This document shows, one piece after another, positions 34,619-44,649 of a DNA stretch of 64,000 bases. The position numbers and the translations under genes are program-made. This stretch comes from DASRQK01 sp964436635 (lineage in GTDB: Bacteria > Bacteroidota > Bacteroidia > Sphingobacteriales > Sphingobacteriaceae), in contig CAYTDM010000005.1 in the NCBI GenBank assembly GCA_964436635.1, positions 37,213-101,212 on the forward strand. The letters run 5' to 3'. Within the stretch, counting starts at the first letter, position 1; each line of letters opens with the position of its first letter. The notes beneath the pieces are model-generated. The model was not told the DNA's origin. It saw nothing but the letters and a program-made list of their open reading frames with translations, and searched no databases.

Positions 34619-36939
34619 TGGTAAATATCGAAAAACTTGGCCATAATAAAACTTTGGTTTTAGTTTTCTTGTTGAGTTCCCTTTTTACTTTTCAACCTGT
34701 TTTGGGTGCTTCGCATATGCATGATCAAGGTTCATCGATTCAGTTGTTAAAGGATGGTAAGACTAACTATCACATCCGAAAAATGGAATATCTGTCGGAT
34801 TTGGCGGATGCAAAGATTATTTTAGAGGCTGAGACAGTATTAAATCGATATTTTTCACGAGTCAGTCAAGGGGTGAGTTTCCAGAGTGAGCGCTTTCAGA
34901 GTGAGCACTTTCAGAGTGAGCACTTGCAGGATTCAGATTCGTCAAATTTTATCCAACTTATTCTGCATCAAGATGCTTCGCAAAAGGAATGGTATTCTAT
35001 TCGAAATGTTGGGCTGAATTTGATAATCGAAGGGCAGGGTAGAGGTTTGCTGTTTGGTGCCTATGCCTTTATAGATGAATTTTTATCGTGTAAAAAATGG
35101 GTTCCCGGAGAAGAGGCTGTTTGTCCAGTACAGACTACTATTTCCATCCCTTTGCCTTTAGAAGTTTATAGAACTCCGACCTATGAATATCGTGAAATTT
35201 ATTCCTTAGTACTAAAAGATCAAGAGTTTTTAGATTGGCATGGGCTTCATTCCTTAGACACGGAGTGGGGTTTGTGGGGACATTCCATGGATAAGATCAT
35301 TCCTGCATCTAATTATTTTAAGAAACATCCAAGCTGGTTTGCATTGGTGAATGGACGAAGAGTTCCCACTCAATTATGTTATAGTAATCCTAAAGTGTTG
35401 GACTTTGCGATTGATCGTTTAAAACCATTGATCGAAGAAAATGGAGGTGCGAAATATTGGTCCATTAGTCCGAATGATGGGGGTGGGTTTTGTGAATGTG
35501 ATCAGTGTCAACGGGCACATCAAGAAGCAGGGAGTATTCAGGGTACTTTATTGCCTTTTGTGAATGCGATCGCAAATCATTTTCCGGAGCAAATTTTTTC
35601 AGTTTTAGCGTATCAAGAGACAGTGGTTCCGCCAAAAAATTTGCGACCAGCAAACAATGTGCAAGTCTTGTTAAGTACTATCGAATTGAATCGCCAAATG
35701 GCTGTACCAGTAGTCCCTAAAGGGGATGCTTTTCGACACCATTTAACTGCATGGAACGGATTAACCGATCGTTTGTTTATTTGGGATTATTACACCCAAT
35801 TTACTAATTTTTTAGCTCCTTTTCCGGTGATGCATACCTTTTCACCAAATTTGAAATACTATCAACAAGAGGGAGTAATGGGGCTGTTCGCCCAAATGGC
35901 GGGCGCACAGTATGAAGATTTATATGAATTAAAAACTTATGTACTTGCTAAATTACTGTGGAACCCAAACCAAGACGTTAATGCTGTGGTCGAAACCTTT
36001 TTAAAGGGTTATTATGGAGATGCGGCACCAGCTGTTCAAGAGTACCTGCAATCCATGACGAAAGCGGTTAGCACTGAAGCACCTGTATTATCCATCTATG
36101 GGAATCCATTGGATCATGCAAATGGATTTTTAAGCATTGAACACACTTCCCAATTTGACTTGTTTTTAGAATCGGCCGAACAAGCCGTCGCTGGCAATGA
36201 ACAGTTAGAATTTCGGGTTCGAAAACTGCGTTTAGCACTTGATTTTGTGTACCTTCAACGTGCACGCATGCTTGGTTTTGAAGGACATTTAATAGAACAA
36301 TCACATTTGAGCCGCGCATTTCTAAACGATGCCTTTACAAGGCGAATTAGACGTTTTGAAGCGTTTTCTAAACGGGTGGAGGTAAAAGAATTAGCGGAAA
36401 ATGGTTTAACAATTGAAGCCTATGCGGCCGAATGGGAAGCATTAATCAACACAGGCATTCCTTTGAACAAGGCAAAAGGGGCTAAGATTTCTTTGCGCCA
36501 AGCATCTGTGCCCGATTTCCCGGCGAAGGGCCCAGAAACCTTAATTGATGGAGCACTTGGATACGCTGATTTTTCCTATAACTATTTGTGTTTTTATGGA
36601 CAGCCTTTAGAAGCTACTATTGATTTAGGCGAATCGATTCCTGTTCAACAAATTCAAGTAGACTTTCTGGAAGATCTCGCGCATTGGATCACTTTACCAA
36701 ATCGTGTACGCATTGAATACAGCGAAGATGGTAAGAAATTTAAACGGTATGTTCAACTAAGCATTAAAAATACCAGGAAATTTGATCAGGCTTCGCGTTG
36801 GGTTTTTCATAGCAATTATCGTTCTGTGAAAACCCGCTACATTCGGGTAATCGCTACACCTCCCAAATCCTTTCCAGCTGGGATTTACTCTGCAAAAAAA
36901 ATCCCAATGATCGCATGCAGCGAGATCTGGGTGTTGTAA
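34618..36939 (+). CDS. Exported DUF4838 protein with C-terminal F5/8C-like domain
   Basis: A 773-residue protein with a signal peptide (TLVLVFLLSSLFTFQPVLGA). Residues about 190-480 form a GH-like barrel of the DUF4838 type, with the hallmark WSISPNDGGGFCECDQCQ near residue 280 that places clustered cysteines and Asp/Asn in the presumed active site. A C-terminal domain of about 130 residues (from PETLIDGALGYADFSY to the end) looks like a discoidin/F5-8 type C carbohydrate-binding fold. The family is linked to alpha-glucuronidases and N-acetylglucosaminidases, but no substrate is proved. The start overlaps the barrel stop by 1 bp (TAATG). Residues 88-102 contain a three-fold FQSE(R/H) repeat. 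Probably a hydrolase or editor of the exported polymer. Confidence 0.88.
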   Translation: MVNIEKLGHNKTLVLVFLLSSLFTFQPVLGASHMHDQGSSIQLLKDGKTNYHIRKMEYLSDLADAKIILEAETVLNRYFSRVSQGVSFQSERFQSEHFQSEHLQDSDSSNFIQLILHQDASQKEWYSIRNVGLNLIIEGQGRGLLFGAYAFIDEFLSCKKWVPGEEAVCPVQTTISIPLPLEVYRTPTYEYREIYSLVLKDQEFLDWHGLHSLDTEWGLWGHSMDKIIPASNYFKKHPSWFALVNGRRVPTQLCYSNPKVLDFAIDRLKPLIEENGGAKYWSISPNDGGGFCECDQCQRAHQEAGSIQGTLLPFVNAIANHFPEQIFSVLAYQETVVPPKNLRPANNVQVLLSTIELNRQMAVPVVPKGDAFRHHLTAWNGLTDRLFIWDYYTQFTNFLAPFPVMHTFSPNLKYYQQEGVMGLFAQMAGAQYEDLYELKTYVLAKLLWNPNQDVNAVVETFLKGYYGDAAPAVQEYLQSMTKAVSTEAPVLSIYGNPLDHANGFLSIEHTSQFDLFLESAEQAVAGNEQLEFRVRKLRLALDFVYLQRARMLGFEGHLIEQSHLSRAFLNDAFTRRIRRFEAFSKRVEVKELAENGLTIEAYAAEWEALINTGIPLNKAKGAKISLRQASVPDFPAKGPETLIDGALGYADFSYNYLCFYGQPLEATIDLGESIPVQQIQVDFLEDLAHWITLPNRVRIEYSEDGKKFKRYVQLSIKNTRKFDQASRWVFHSNYRSVKTRYIRVIATPPKSFPAGIYSAKKIPMIACSEIWVL
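34879..34923 (+). repeat. Three 15-bp tandem repeats inside the DUF4838 gene
   Basis: Units at 34879-34893, 34894-34908 and 34909-34923 are TTTCAGAGTGAGCAC or one to two mismatches from it and encode FQSER, FQSEH, FQSEH. In-frame units would let the number vary without a frameshift. Confidence 0.85.
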
Positions 36940-36984
36940 GATAGAATTTAGGTGTATTAAGATACAAAAGGATACGCAATAAAT

Positions 36985-37018
36985 AAGGCCGGATGAAAGT
37001 CCGGCCTTTTCTTTTTAT
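36985..37018. terminator. Strong rho-independent terminator
   Basis: AAGGCCGGA (36985-36993), loop TGAAAG, TCCGGCCTT (37000-37008), then TTCTTTTT. A perfect 9-bp GC-rich stem and T tract. It ends the receiver-to-DUF4838 unit and lies between it and the convergent TonB receptor. Confidence 0.88.
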
Positions 37019-37057
37019 AAATCGACAATGCATCGTTTAATGCTTCATCGAATTCTA

Positions 37058-40000
37058 TTAGTTTAACAATTCATCAAAAGTGATTGAAATGTAGTAGGTG
37101 CCACCCACAGAAGGGTTTCCCCAGCCAGTTGTGTGCAATTTATTGCCAATATTGCTTCCACCCACTTTAATGATTGATTTCAAGTAATCCACTTTTTTGC
37201 TGATTTGAGCATCAAAAGTTGAGTATGCTGGAATCATAGAATGTTGACCAATATTCACTGCTGGAGTACCGATTGAACCATTCCATAACATTTCAGTTTG
37301 ATGACGGAAGTTCATACCAAATCCCCATCCTGAATTATACATGTCACGGTTATTGATACCCACGTTCCATCTGTATTTTGGTGAGTTAAAGAAAGTAACG
37401 AATGAAGGATCTGTTTTACGCAATTCATCTTCATTTAATAATACGTTTTGGGTTACGTTTCCTGACAAGTTAAATCCATCTCCTAATGCATAGTCGATTC
37501 CAATTCCCCATCCTGAGTTTTTCAAGATTTGTGGTGCATTTACAGGCATGCTATATACATTACGTTTTGTTGGATCTGCTAAGTCAGTCATTGGACCATT
37601 TGGATCTTTACGTTGTACTAAAACCGCAGTTCCTTCAAATGTTAAGAAACGGTTATAGTAATAGAATGCATCGATCATTAAACGGTTATTGATCATGCTT
37701 TTGTAACCGATCTCATACGTTTCTACACGCTCTGGTTCCCACTCTTTAAATTGGTAAGGAGTCATGTTTCCAGATTGAATATCGCTTAAAGAAAACACAG
37801 GATTCGAGATCATGTTGTATTTGTCTCTAAACATTGGCAAACCACCCACTAAGCGCGCTTGAGGTGTATTTAAGTCGATGTATTGATTCTGAGTAGTCGG
37901 AATACGGAATCCACGTTGGAACGAAGCACGGATATTATGGTCTTCAGCCAGCGTTAATACCCCGGATATTCTTGGACTAAACTGACCTTTAAAGTTTTCG
38001 TTTTTATCGTAACGGATCGATCCGGTTAATTTAAAGATGTCTGCAAAAGTTTTAGCCGCTTGAACATATGCACCGTATTCGTGGATGTCAAATTCTTTTC
38101 CGTTTTGATCCAATGAGAACAAAGTTCCTTCAGAATTCAAATCGTATACACGGTAATTTGCACCAACTAATAACTCAACTAATTCTGGAGAAATTTGATT
38201 CTTGAAGTTAAACATTCCCTCAGCGTGGTACATATTTGTACGGTCTAAGAAGTTTGCGCCAGCCGGAATCGCACGGGTACGAATGTCAGCAATCGTTTCG
38301 TCAAAATCAGTTCCACCTGGAAGGAATCGTCCGTTAGCAGCTGCTAAAGCAGGAGCCATCGCACTTCTCATATAAGTCACATTGTTCGCAGCTAAGTGTG
38401 CGTTCGCAGTGTTTTGAGCCACTTGAAGGGCAGCAGCATGACTTGCGCCTTGGCCCATTGCACCTTGATAACCTTGTAAAAATGCTCCAGCATATTGAGT
38501 AAACGCTTGGTTTAAGAATGCTGGCGCTCCCATTGGAATCGCAGTTTGTAAATAGCGTTGGCTAATTAATGAACCTAATACCCCTAACGCATGCGCATCT
38601 CCTGAATTTTCACGTGTGGTGTATGCACGAACGAAGAAGTTATCGCCTCTTAATTCAGCTTTGTATTGACCCATGGTGAAGTTTTGGATGTTGTAACGGT
38701 CAGCTGCTGTGTAAACGGCCGATCCTTTACCCCAATTTGCTTGCAAAATACCTTCTATTTTATCAGTAAAACGGTAATGAGCAGAAGCGTTTAATTTCAA
38801 ACTGTTAATTGGATAATCCGTCAATTGATTTTCCGAAAAACCAGGAGCGTTTTGGTAATATTGAGGAACCATGCCAGCGAAGATTGCGCGAGCTGCTCCA
38901 AGCTGACCAGCAGGATCGTTTCCAGCTATAAACTGTGGTAAAGTAGCATTACCGATTTGTGGAATTTTAGTTGTGAAAATAGCACCTAAAGCGCCCGATG
39001 TACCATTAGAACCATCACCTGGCATACCATTTGCGTAAAGCACATCGTAAAGATTTGCGCCCACATCACCGTACCAGTTCACCCCATCGTAAGTAGGATT
39101 ATTTTTAATGTTTTTATTATTGTTATCTAAGTTTGTACCGTTTGTGTAACTCTGATCGCGGTAATCAGTCGCTTGCCAATCTTTACCAGTCAGATACGCA
39201 GCATTTACTTTGAACGCGAATTTATTATTAAACGCTTTCGCAAAACGAATGGCTACATCTTGGAATCCTGTATTGCGTTGATCGCGGTTTGAAGCACTCA
39301 TGATGCCGGTTTTCACATAAGCGCTCACACCTTGGTAGTTAAATGGCGACTTACTGTTCATAATTAATAAACCATTAATCGCATTTGGACCATACAATGC
39401 AGATGCTGCACCAGGCAACAATTCTACGCTTTCAACGTCCAATTCTGACATCCCAACGACGTTACCCACGGCAAAGTTTAATCCTGGAGCTTGGTTGTCC
39501 ATGCCGTCCATTAATTGAACTAAACGCGTGTTCCCGTTTGCACCAAATCCACGCGTACTCACCGAACGGAAAGTAACGGACTGAGTGCTCATTTCTACTC
39601 CTTTTAAGTTTTGCAATGCATCATAAAAAGAAGGTTGAGCCGTCGTTCTAATACCCATCATTCCTAATTTTTCAATAGAAACAGGTGATTTTAAAACGCT
39701 TTCTTCCATTCTGGACGCAGAAACCACCACCTCTTCAGTCATGAACATTTGTTCATCCAATTTGATGTCTAATGGGGTGCCTGCAGCATTTACCACCACC
39801 TCTTGGGGGATAAAGCCGATTGAAGAAAATACTAAAGTAAATGGAGGAACATCATTGATAGTGACAGAAAAATTTCCGTCAGCGTTGGTCGTCGTACCAA
39901 TGACTTTTCCTTTAACTTGTACTGAAACGCCGTTTAGCGGATTTCCGTTATACGCGTTCGTTACTTTACCCGAAATAGTTTGTTGGGCAAAGGAAATCTG

Positions 40001-40075
40001 CATCATCACGAGCAGAAAACTAATGGAGCCCACAAAGTAGCGCCCCATTTTTAAAAGGGTAGGTGTTATTTTCAT
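37058..40075 (-). CDS. TonB-dependent outer-membrane receptor, 1005 aa
   Basis: A long TonB receptor with a signal sequence, a CarboxypepD-reg-like domain (ISGKVTNAYNGNPLNGVSVQ, about residues 32-115), a plug (about 130-240, with EVVVSASRMEESV and GLLIMNSKSPF) and a 22-strand type barrel. The last strand reads GTYYISITFDELLN. No SusD gene is beside it, so it belongs to the non-Sus class of receptors; cofactor, metal or peptide uptake are all possible. An Ala/Asn-rich loop (about residues 500-590) interrupts the barrel. It is expressed alone, convergent with the polysaccharide unit across a terminator. Confidence 0.93.
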   Translation of the reverse strand: MKITPTLLKMGRYFVGSISFLLVMMQISFAQQTISGKVTNAYNGNPLNGVSVQVKGKVIGTTTNADGNFSVTINDVPPFTLVFSSIGFIPQEVVVNAAGTPLDIKLDEQMFMTEEVVVSASRMEESVLKSPVSIEKLGMMGIRTTAQPSFYDALQNLKGVEMSTQSVTFRSVSTRGFGANGNTRLVQLMDGMDNQAPGLNFAVGNVVGMSELDVESVELLPGAASALYGPNAINGLLIMNSKSPFNYQGVSAYVKTGIMSASNRDQRNTGFQDVAIRFAKAFNNKFAFKVNAAYLTGKDWQATDYRDQSYTNGTNLDNNNKNIKNNPTYDGVNWYGDVGANLYDVLYANGMPGDGSNGTSGALGAIFTTKIPQIGNATLPQFIAGNDPAGQLGAARAIFAGMVPQYYQNAPGFSENQLTDYPINSLKLNASAHYRFTDKIEGILQANWGKGSAVYTAADRYNIQNFTMGQYKAELRGDNFFVRAYTTRENSGDAHALGVLGSLISQRYLQTAIPMGAPAFLNQAFTQYAGAFLQGYQGAMGQGASHAAALQVAQNTANAHLAANNVTYMRSAMAPALAAANGRFLPGGTDFDETIADIRTRAIPAGANFLDRTNMYHAEGMFNFKNQISPELVELLVGANYRVYDLNSEGTLFSLDQNGKEFDIHEYGAYVQAAKTFADIFKLTGSIRYDKNENFKGQFSPRISGVLTLAEDHNIRASFQRGFRIPTTQNQYIDLNTPQARLVGGLPMFRDKYNMISNPVFSLSDIQSGNMTPYQFKEWEPERVETYEIGYKSMINNRLMIDAFYYYNRFLTFEGTAVLVQRKDPNGPMTDLADPTKRNVYSMPVNAPQILKNSGWGIGIDYALGDGFNLSGNVTQNVLLNEDELRKTDPSFVTFFNSPKYRWNVGINNRDMYNSGWGFGMNFRHQTEMLWNGSIGTPAVNIGQHSMIPAYSTFDAQISKKVDYLKSIIKVGGSNIGNKLHTTGWGNPSVGGTYYISITFDELLN

Positions 40076-40157
40076 ACAAAGGTTATTAATGGTTTATTAC
40101 AATATTAAATAATAAAATGTAATGTCACAAATAAAAATTAAAGTTAGTTTTTAAGTG

Positions 40158-43100
40158 TTAACCATTCTTTTCATTGTTTTTTGAGGTGATCCATTCACGT
40201 GCATTGACAAATGCCTGAAGCCATGGTGTTACTTCGTCTTTTCTGCCAGCTTCATAATGTGCCCAATTCCATTGGAAGATCGAGCGTTCAATATGTGGCA
40301 TGGTCACTAAATGTCTTCCGCTTTGGTCGGATAACATGGCTGTGTTGTAGTCAGATCCATTCGGATTGTGCGGATAATCTGCATGCGCATATTTGGCCAC
40401 AATGTGGTATTGATCTGCTGCGTTAGGTAGTTTAAACCTTCCTTCACCGTGCGAGATCCATACGCCTAATGTGCTTCCAGCAAGATTGCTTAGCATGACG
40501 GAGTGGTTCTCTTCTATTTTTACAGAAATGAAATTTGATTCGTGTTTTCCAGAAACATTATAAGTCATTTTTCCATGAATCTCATGTTCTGGATTGATCA
40601 TCTCTAATTCCATGAATAATTGACAACCATTACAAATTCCAACAGATAAGGTGTCCGGTCGTGCAAAGAAATTATTCAGGGCTTTTTTGGCGTTTTCATT
40701 GTAACGGAAGACCCCTGCCCAACCTTTTGCAGAGCCTAAAACGTCCGAGTTAGAAAATCCACCCACAGCGCCAATAAATTGTATGTCTTCCAGGGTTTCT
40801 CTACCCGACATTAAATCCGTCATGTGTACATCTTTAACGTCGAAACCAGCTAAATATAGCGCGTTCGCCATTTCACGTTCAGAGTTAGAGCCTTTTTCGC
40901 GAATGATGGCAGCTTTTGGGCGGGCTGCTTGTGCAGGGCGTTCAGGTTTTTGCCCTGTGAAAAATGATGGGAAGGTATAGGTTAATGGCTGATTCTTATA
41001 GTTTTTAAACCGTTCATCCGCCATTCCGTTTTTACTTTGCTTTTGATCTAATAAATAGGAAGTTTCGAACCATTGATCCCTGGTTTCTACGACATTAAAC
41101 TTCACTTGGTCTACTCCGTTCAAGATGCTGACCTCTTCGCCTTCGATTGGGGTACCAATTTTTACCACTTGAATGCCTTTTTCTTGCATCAAGGCTTCGA
41201 AAGCTTGATCTTCTTTTGCTTGTAAGATTAGCGCAATGTTTTCATTGAATAAGGCTTTAACAAAATCAGACTCATTTAAGGCAGTTAGATCATAGTTTGC
41301 ACCCAAATTCACCTCAGCAAACACCAATTCTAATAAGCTCGTAATTAATCCGCCCGATCCCACGTCATGTCCAGCCGCTATTAAATCCTTTTCTATGGCT
41401 TCTTGCACCGCGTTAAAGGCTTGTTTGAAATACGCAGCATCTTGCACGGTCGGTGCGTCATTTCCAATTTTATTCAGTATTTGAGCAAAAGAGGAGCCCC
41501 CCAACTTAAATGTATCTTTGGAAATATTTAAGTAATAGATGGAACCTGCATTTCTTTGTAGCACTGGCTCGACCACTTTTCGAATGTCGGTGCAATTTCC
41601 TGCAGCGGATACGATTAAGGTACCCGGTGAAAGCACTTGGTCTCCATTCGGATATTTTTGCTTCATAGATAAGGAGTCCTTGCCGGTTGGAATGTTGATT
41701 CCTAGCGCGATCGCAAATTCCGAGCAAGCTTCTACCGCTTCGTATAAACGGGCATCTTCGCCATCGTTGTTGCATGGCCACATCCAATTTGCGGAAAGGG
41801 AAACACCAGAAATGTGGTTTTTAATCGGCGCGAAAACAAGGTTTGTCAGCGATTCCGCAATGGCATTTTTAGACCCAATTCTGGAATCAATTAATGCAGC
41901 TAATGGGGCATGTCCGATAGCGGTCGCAATTCCTTGATGGCTACGATAATCTAAGGCCATCACTCCCACATTGTTTAACGGCAGTTGAAGTGGACCTGCA
42001 CACTGTTGTTTGGCTACACGACCACCTACACAACGGTCTACTTTATTCGTCAACCAATCTTTAGATGCCACCGCTTCTAACTTTAATACTTGAGTTAAAT
42101 AAGAGGTGATCTTCGAGGCATCGTACGAAAGCTCTTCATAGACCGAACTCTTGCTCGTATCAGTCATGATGGTTTTTGGAGACGAGCCAAAGAAATCTTC
42201 CAATGCATAATCCATCGGCTTTTCACCCGTCTTTTTTGATTCAAAAATAAAACGATGGTCATCTGTAACTTCACCAACAGCGTATAAAGGTGCGCGTTCT
42301 CTTTCCGCGACCCGTTTTAAAGTGTCCAAATCTTTTTCGGCAATCACCAAGCCCATGCGCTCTTGCGATTCATTTCCGATAATTTCTTTGGATGAAAGGG
42401 TTGGATCCCCCACAGGTAATTTATCTAAATCAATGTGCCCACCAGTTTCTTCCACTAATTCTGACAAACAGTTTAAATGTCCGCCTGCCCCATGATCGTG
42501 GATAGAGACAATAGGATTGATGTCGGATTCCACAAATGCACGAACTGCATTTGCAGCACGTTTTTGCATTTCAGGGTTGGAACGTTGAATGGCATTTAAT
42601 TCAATTCCACTTCCAAACTGTCCAGTATCTGCTGAAGACACTGCAGCACCGCCCATACCGATTCTATAATTTTCTCCACCCAAAATAACGATTTGATCGC
42701 CTTTTTGCGGAGTTTTCTTTTTCGATTGCTCTAATTTTCCATATCCCACACCCCCGGCTTGCATAATTACCTTGTCGTAGCCTAATTTTCTGCCAGCTTC
42801 TTCGTGTTCAAAGGTGAATAAAGATCCGGTAATCAGCGGTTGCCCAAATTTATTTCCAAAATCGGATGCACCATTTGAGGCTTTAATTAGGATGTCTACA
42901 GGTGTTTGGTACAACCAATCCCTTGCTGCCATCGCGTTTTCCCAAGGGCGATCTTCCTTTAGCCTAGAATAAGCAGTCATGTAAACCGCAGTACCCGCGA
43001 GTGGAATTGCTCCTTGTCCTCCCGCCATACGATCCCGAATTTCTCCTCCCGAACCGGTTGCCGCTCCCGAGAAGGGTTCTACGGTGGTCGGGAAATTGTG

Positions 43101-43844
43101 GGTTTCTGCTTTTAATGACAGGACAGAATCGAATTCTTTTTCCTCATAAAAATCAGGTTTGTCCACCGATTTAGGTGCAAACTGCACCACTCGTGGCCCT
43201 TTGACAAATGCTACATTGTCCTTATACGCTGAAACGATTTCATTTGGATGTGTTTCAGAAGTCTTTTTGATTAGGCGGAATAGGGAAGAAGGTTTTTCTT
43301 CTCCATTTATAATAAATGTGCCATTAAAAATTTTATGGCGACAATGTTCAGAATTGGCTTGTGAGAAAGCAAAGACTTCAGAGTCCGTCAGCTTTCTTCC
43401 AATTTTTTCACTCAATGAATTTAAATAGTCGATCTCTTCTGCGCTTAATGCTAAGCCTTCTTGTGCATTGTAGGCCGCAATGTCTTCAATTTCTATAATG
43501 GGTTCAGGTGAAATGCGAATGGTATAGATGTCTTGATCTAATGCGGAATATTTTTGAGCGATCATCGGATCGAAATCCTTAAAATCTGAAGAAACAGGCG
43601 TAAATTCTTCAATGCGAATGATGCCTTCAATGCCCATGTTTTGTGTGATTTCTACCGCATTCGTACTCCAAGGCGTTACCATGGCAGCCCTGGGGCCTAC
43701 GTAGGTAGCTGCTAAACGATCAGATTCTAATAATTGGGCATTCCCAAATAACCAATTTAATTTTTGGATATCCTCATCAGACAATGCTTTACCAGCTTGC
43801 ACACCATAAACAGTGCGCGAAGAATTTTCGAAGAAAAAAATCAT
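40158..43844 (-). CDS. purL: Phosphoribosylformylglycinamidine synthase, long form
   Basis: A single-chain FGAM synthase (about 1,228 residues) doing the fourth purine step: FGAR + Gln + ATP to FGAM. The N-terminal part has the AIR-synthase-like ATP domain with the FSQANSEHCRHKIFNG and ETHNFPTTVEPFSGAATGSG motifs; a second half repeats the fold (NIPTGKDSLSMKQ). The C-terminal class I glutamine amidotransferase shows GVCN-type nucleophile in SVGICNGCQLFMELEM and a His-Glu pair near the end. In Gram-positive bacteria these parts are separate (PurS/Q/L). The ATG at 43844 gives the usual MIFFFEN start; a second ATG at 43874 adds ten residues. A promoter at 43882-43910 fits the shorter form with a leader of about 30 bases. 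Confidence 0.95.
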   Translation of the reverse strand: MIFFFENSSRTVYGVQAGKALSDEDIQKLNWLFGNAQLLESDRLAATYVGPRAAMVTPWSTNAVEITQNMGIEGIIRIEEFTPVSSDFKDFDPMIAQKYSALDQDIYTIRISPEPIIEIEDIAAYNAQEGLALSAEEIDYLNSLSEKIGRKLTDSEVFAFSQANSEHCRHKIFNGTFIINGEEKPSSLFRLIKKTSETHPNEIVSAYKDNVAFVKGPRVVQFAPKSVDKPDFYEEKEFDSVLSLKAETHNFPTTVEPFSGAATGSGGEIRDRMAGGQGAIPLAGTAVYMTAYSRLKEDRPWENAMAARDWLYQTPVDILIKASNGASDFGNKFGQPLITGSLFTFEHEEAGRKLGYDKVIMQAGGVGYGKLEQSKKKTPQKGDQIVILGGENYRIGMGGAAVSSADTGQFGSGIELNAIQRSNPEMQKRAANAVRAFVESDINPIVSIHDHGAGGHLNCLSELVEETGGHIDLDKLPVGDPTLSSKEIIGNESQERMGLVIAEKDLDTLKRVAERERAPLYAVGEVTDDHRFIFESKKTGEKPMDYALEDFFGSSPKTIMTDTSKSSVYEELSYDASKITSYLTQVLKLEAVASKDWLTNKVDRCVGGRVAKQQCAGPLQLPLNNVGVMALDYRSHQGIATAIGHAPLAALIDSRIGSKNAIAESLTNLVFAPIKNHISGVSLSANWMWPCNNDGEDARLYEAVEACSEFAIALGINIPTGKDSLSMKQKYPNGDQVLSPGTLIVSAAGNCTDIRKVVEPVLQRNAGSIYYLNISKDTFKLGGSSFAQILNKIGNDAPTVQDAAYFKQAFNAVQEAIEKDLIAAGHDVGSGGLITSLLELVFAEVNLGANYDLTALNESDFVKALFNENIALILQAKEDQAFEALMQEKGIQVVKIGTPIEGEEVSILNGVDQVKFNVVETRDQWFETSYLLDQKQSKNGMADERFKNYKNQPLTYTFPSFFTGQKPERPAQAARPKAAIIREKGSNSEREMANALYLAGFDVKDVHMTDLMSGRETLEDIQFIGAVGGFSNSDVLGSAKGWAGVFRYNENAKKALNNFFARPDTLSVGICNGCQLFMELEMINPEHEIHGKMTYNVSGKHESNFISVKIEENHSVMLSNLAGSTLGVWISHGEGRFKLPNAADQYHIVAKYAHADYPHNPNGSDYNTAMLSDQSGRHLVTMPHIERSIFQWNWAHYEAGRKDEVTPWLQAFVNAREWITSKNNEKNG

Positions 43845-43881
43845 GATTTGTGTGTGTTTTGGAGATTCTGACATCTTCTTA

Positions 43882-43910
43882 CAAAATTATACAATATTCC
43901 CTAATTTCAA
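43882..43910 (-). promoter_or_regulatory. Promoter for purL
   Basis: Minus-strand TTG (43908-43910) and TAATTTTG (43882-43889), 18 bp apart, match the TTTG-N19-TAnnTTTG pattern closely. Confidence 0.6.
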
Positions 43911-43936
43911 GGAATAAATGGGAAAGAAATCCCGTT

Positions 43937-44632
43937 TTAGCCTATAAAATTATCCGATAAGTTTAGAAGCGTGATTACCCGTTTAAATTCATCTTGTAAA
44001 GGAGCCTGAATGTAGACCTCCTCACCGTGTTCGGGATGTTTAAATTTTAAAGACGCCGCATGAAGCATCATGGTGTCCATGCCATAGTTTTCCTTCCATA
44101 ATTTATTTTGCTTATTACATCCATGGGGTCGATCGGCAAGAATCGGGTGCATGATGTGTGCAAAATGTTTCCTGATTTGATGCATGCGACCTTGAACGGG
44201 ATGTACAGCGACTAAAGAGTACCTGGAAGTCGGAAACTTCCCAAATGCTAACGGAATTTCTGCCTTTCCTAAGCGTTGAAAATGGGTGACTGCTTCTTGC
44301 AAAACACCTTGTTCGTTTTTTAGCGGATAATCGATCGTACCAGCTTCATCGATGAATCCTCTGACGATCGCCAGATAAGATTTATCCACTTGATTTTCTT
44401 GAAACAAGCGTTGGGTAGGGCCGTCCATTTCCTTTTGCGTCGCAAATAATAACACACCACCAGTTTTCCGGTCCAAACGATGTGCCGGATAAACTCTTTT
44501 CCCAATTTGATCCCTCAGAAGCTGAATTGCGAATTCACTGGCTTCCGCGGCTATGGGAGATCGGTGAACGAGCAAACCGTGGGGTTTATTAATGGCGATT
44601 AGCGTTTCATCTTGATAAAGTATTTCCAGCAT
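43937..44632 (-). CDS. RluA-family pseudouridine synthase
   Basis: A 231-residue RNA pseudouridine synthase without an S4 domain. The catalytic motif HRLDRKTGGVLLFA holds the Asp that attacks the uridine. The start DETLIAINKPHGLLVH and the segment HPVQGRMHQIRKHFAH are typical for RluA and TruC. The small size and absence of S4 point to a TruC- or RluA-like tRNA/rRNA modifying enzyme rather than RluC/D. It begins 17 bp after the PLP enzyme gene on the same strand. Confidence 0.92.
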   Translation of the reverse strand: MLEILYQDETLIAINKPHGLLVHRSPIAAEASEFAIQLLRDQIGKRVYPAHRLDRKTGGVLLFATQKEMDGPTQRLFQENQVDKSYLAIVRGFIDEAGTIDYPLKNEQGVLQEAVTHFQRLGKAEIPLAFGKFPTSRYSLVAVHPVQGRMHQIRKHFAHIMHPILADRPHGCNKQNKLWKENYGMDTMMLHAASLKFKHPEHGEEVYIQAPLQDEFKRVITLLNLSDNFIG

Positions 44633-44649
44633 AAAATATGATCAATGAA

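Noticed and set aside
41539..41937. 132-codon plus-strand frame inside purL
   Set aside because: Antisense shadow of the highly conserved FGAM synthase.
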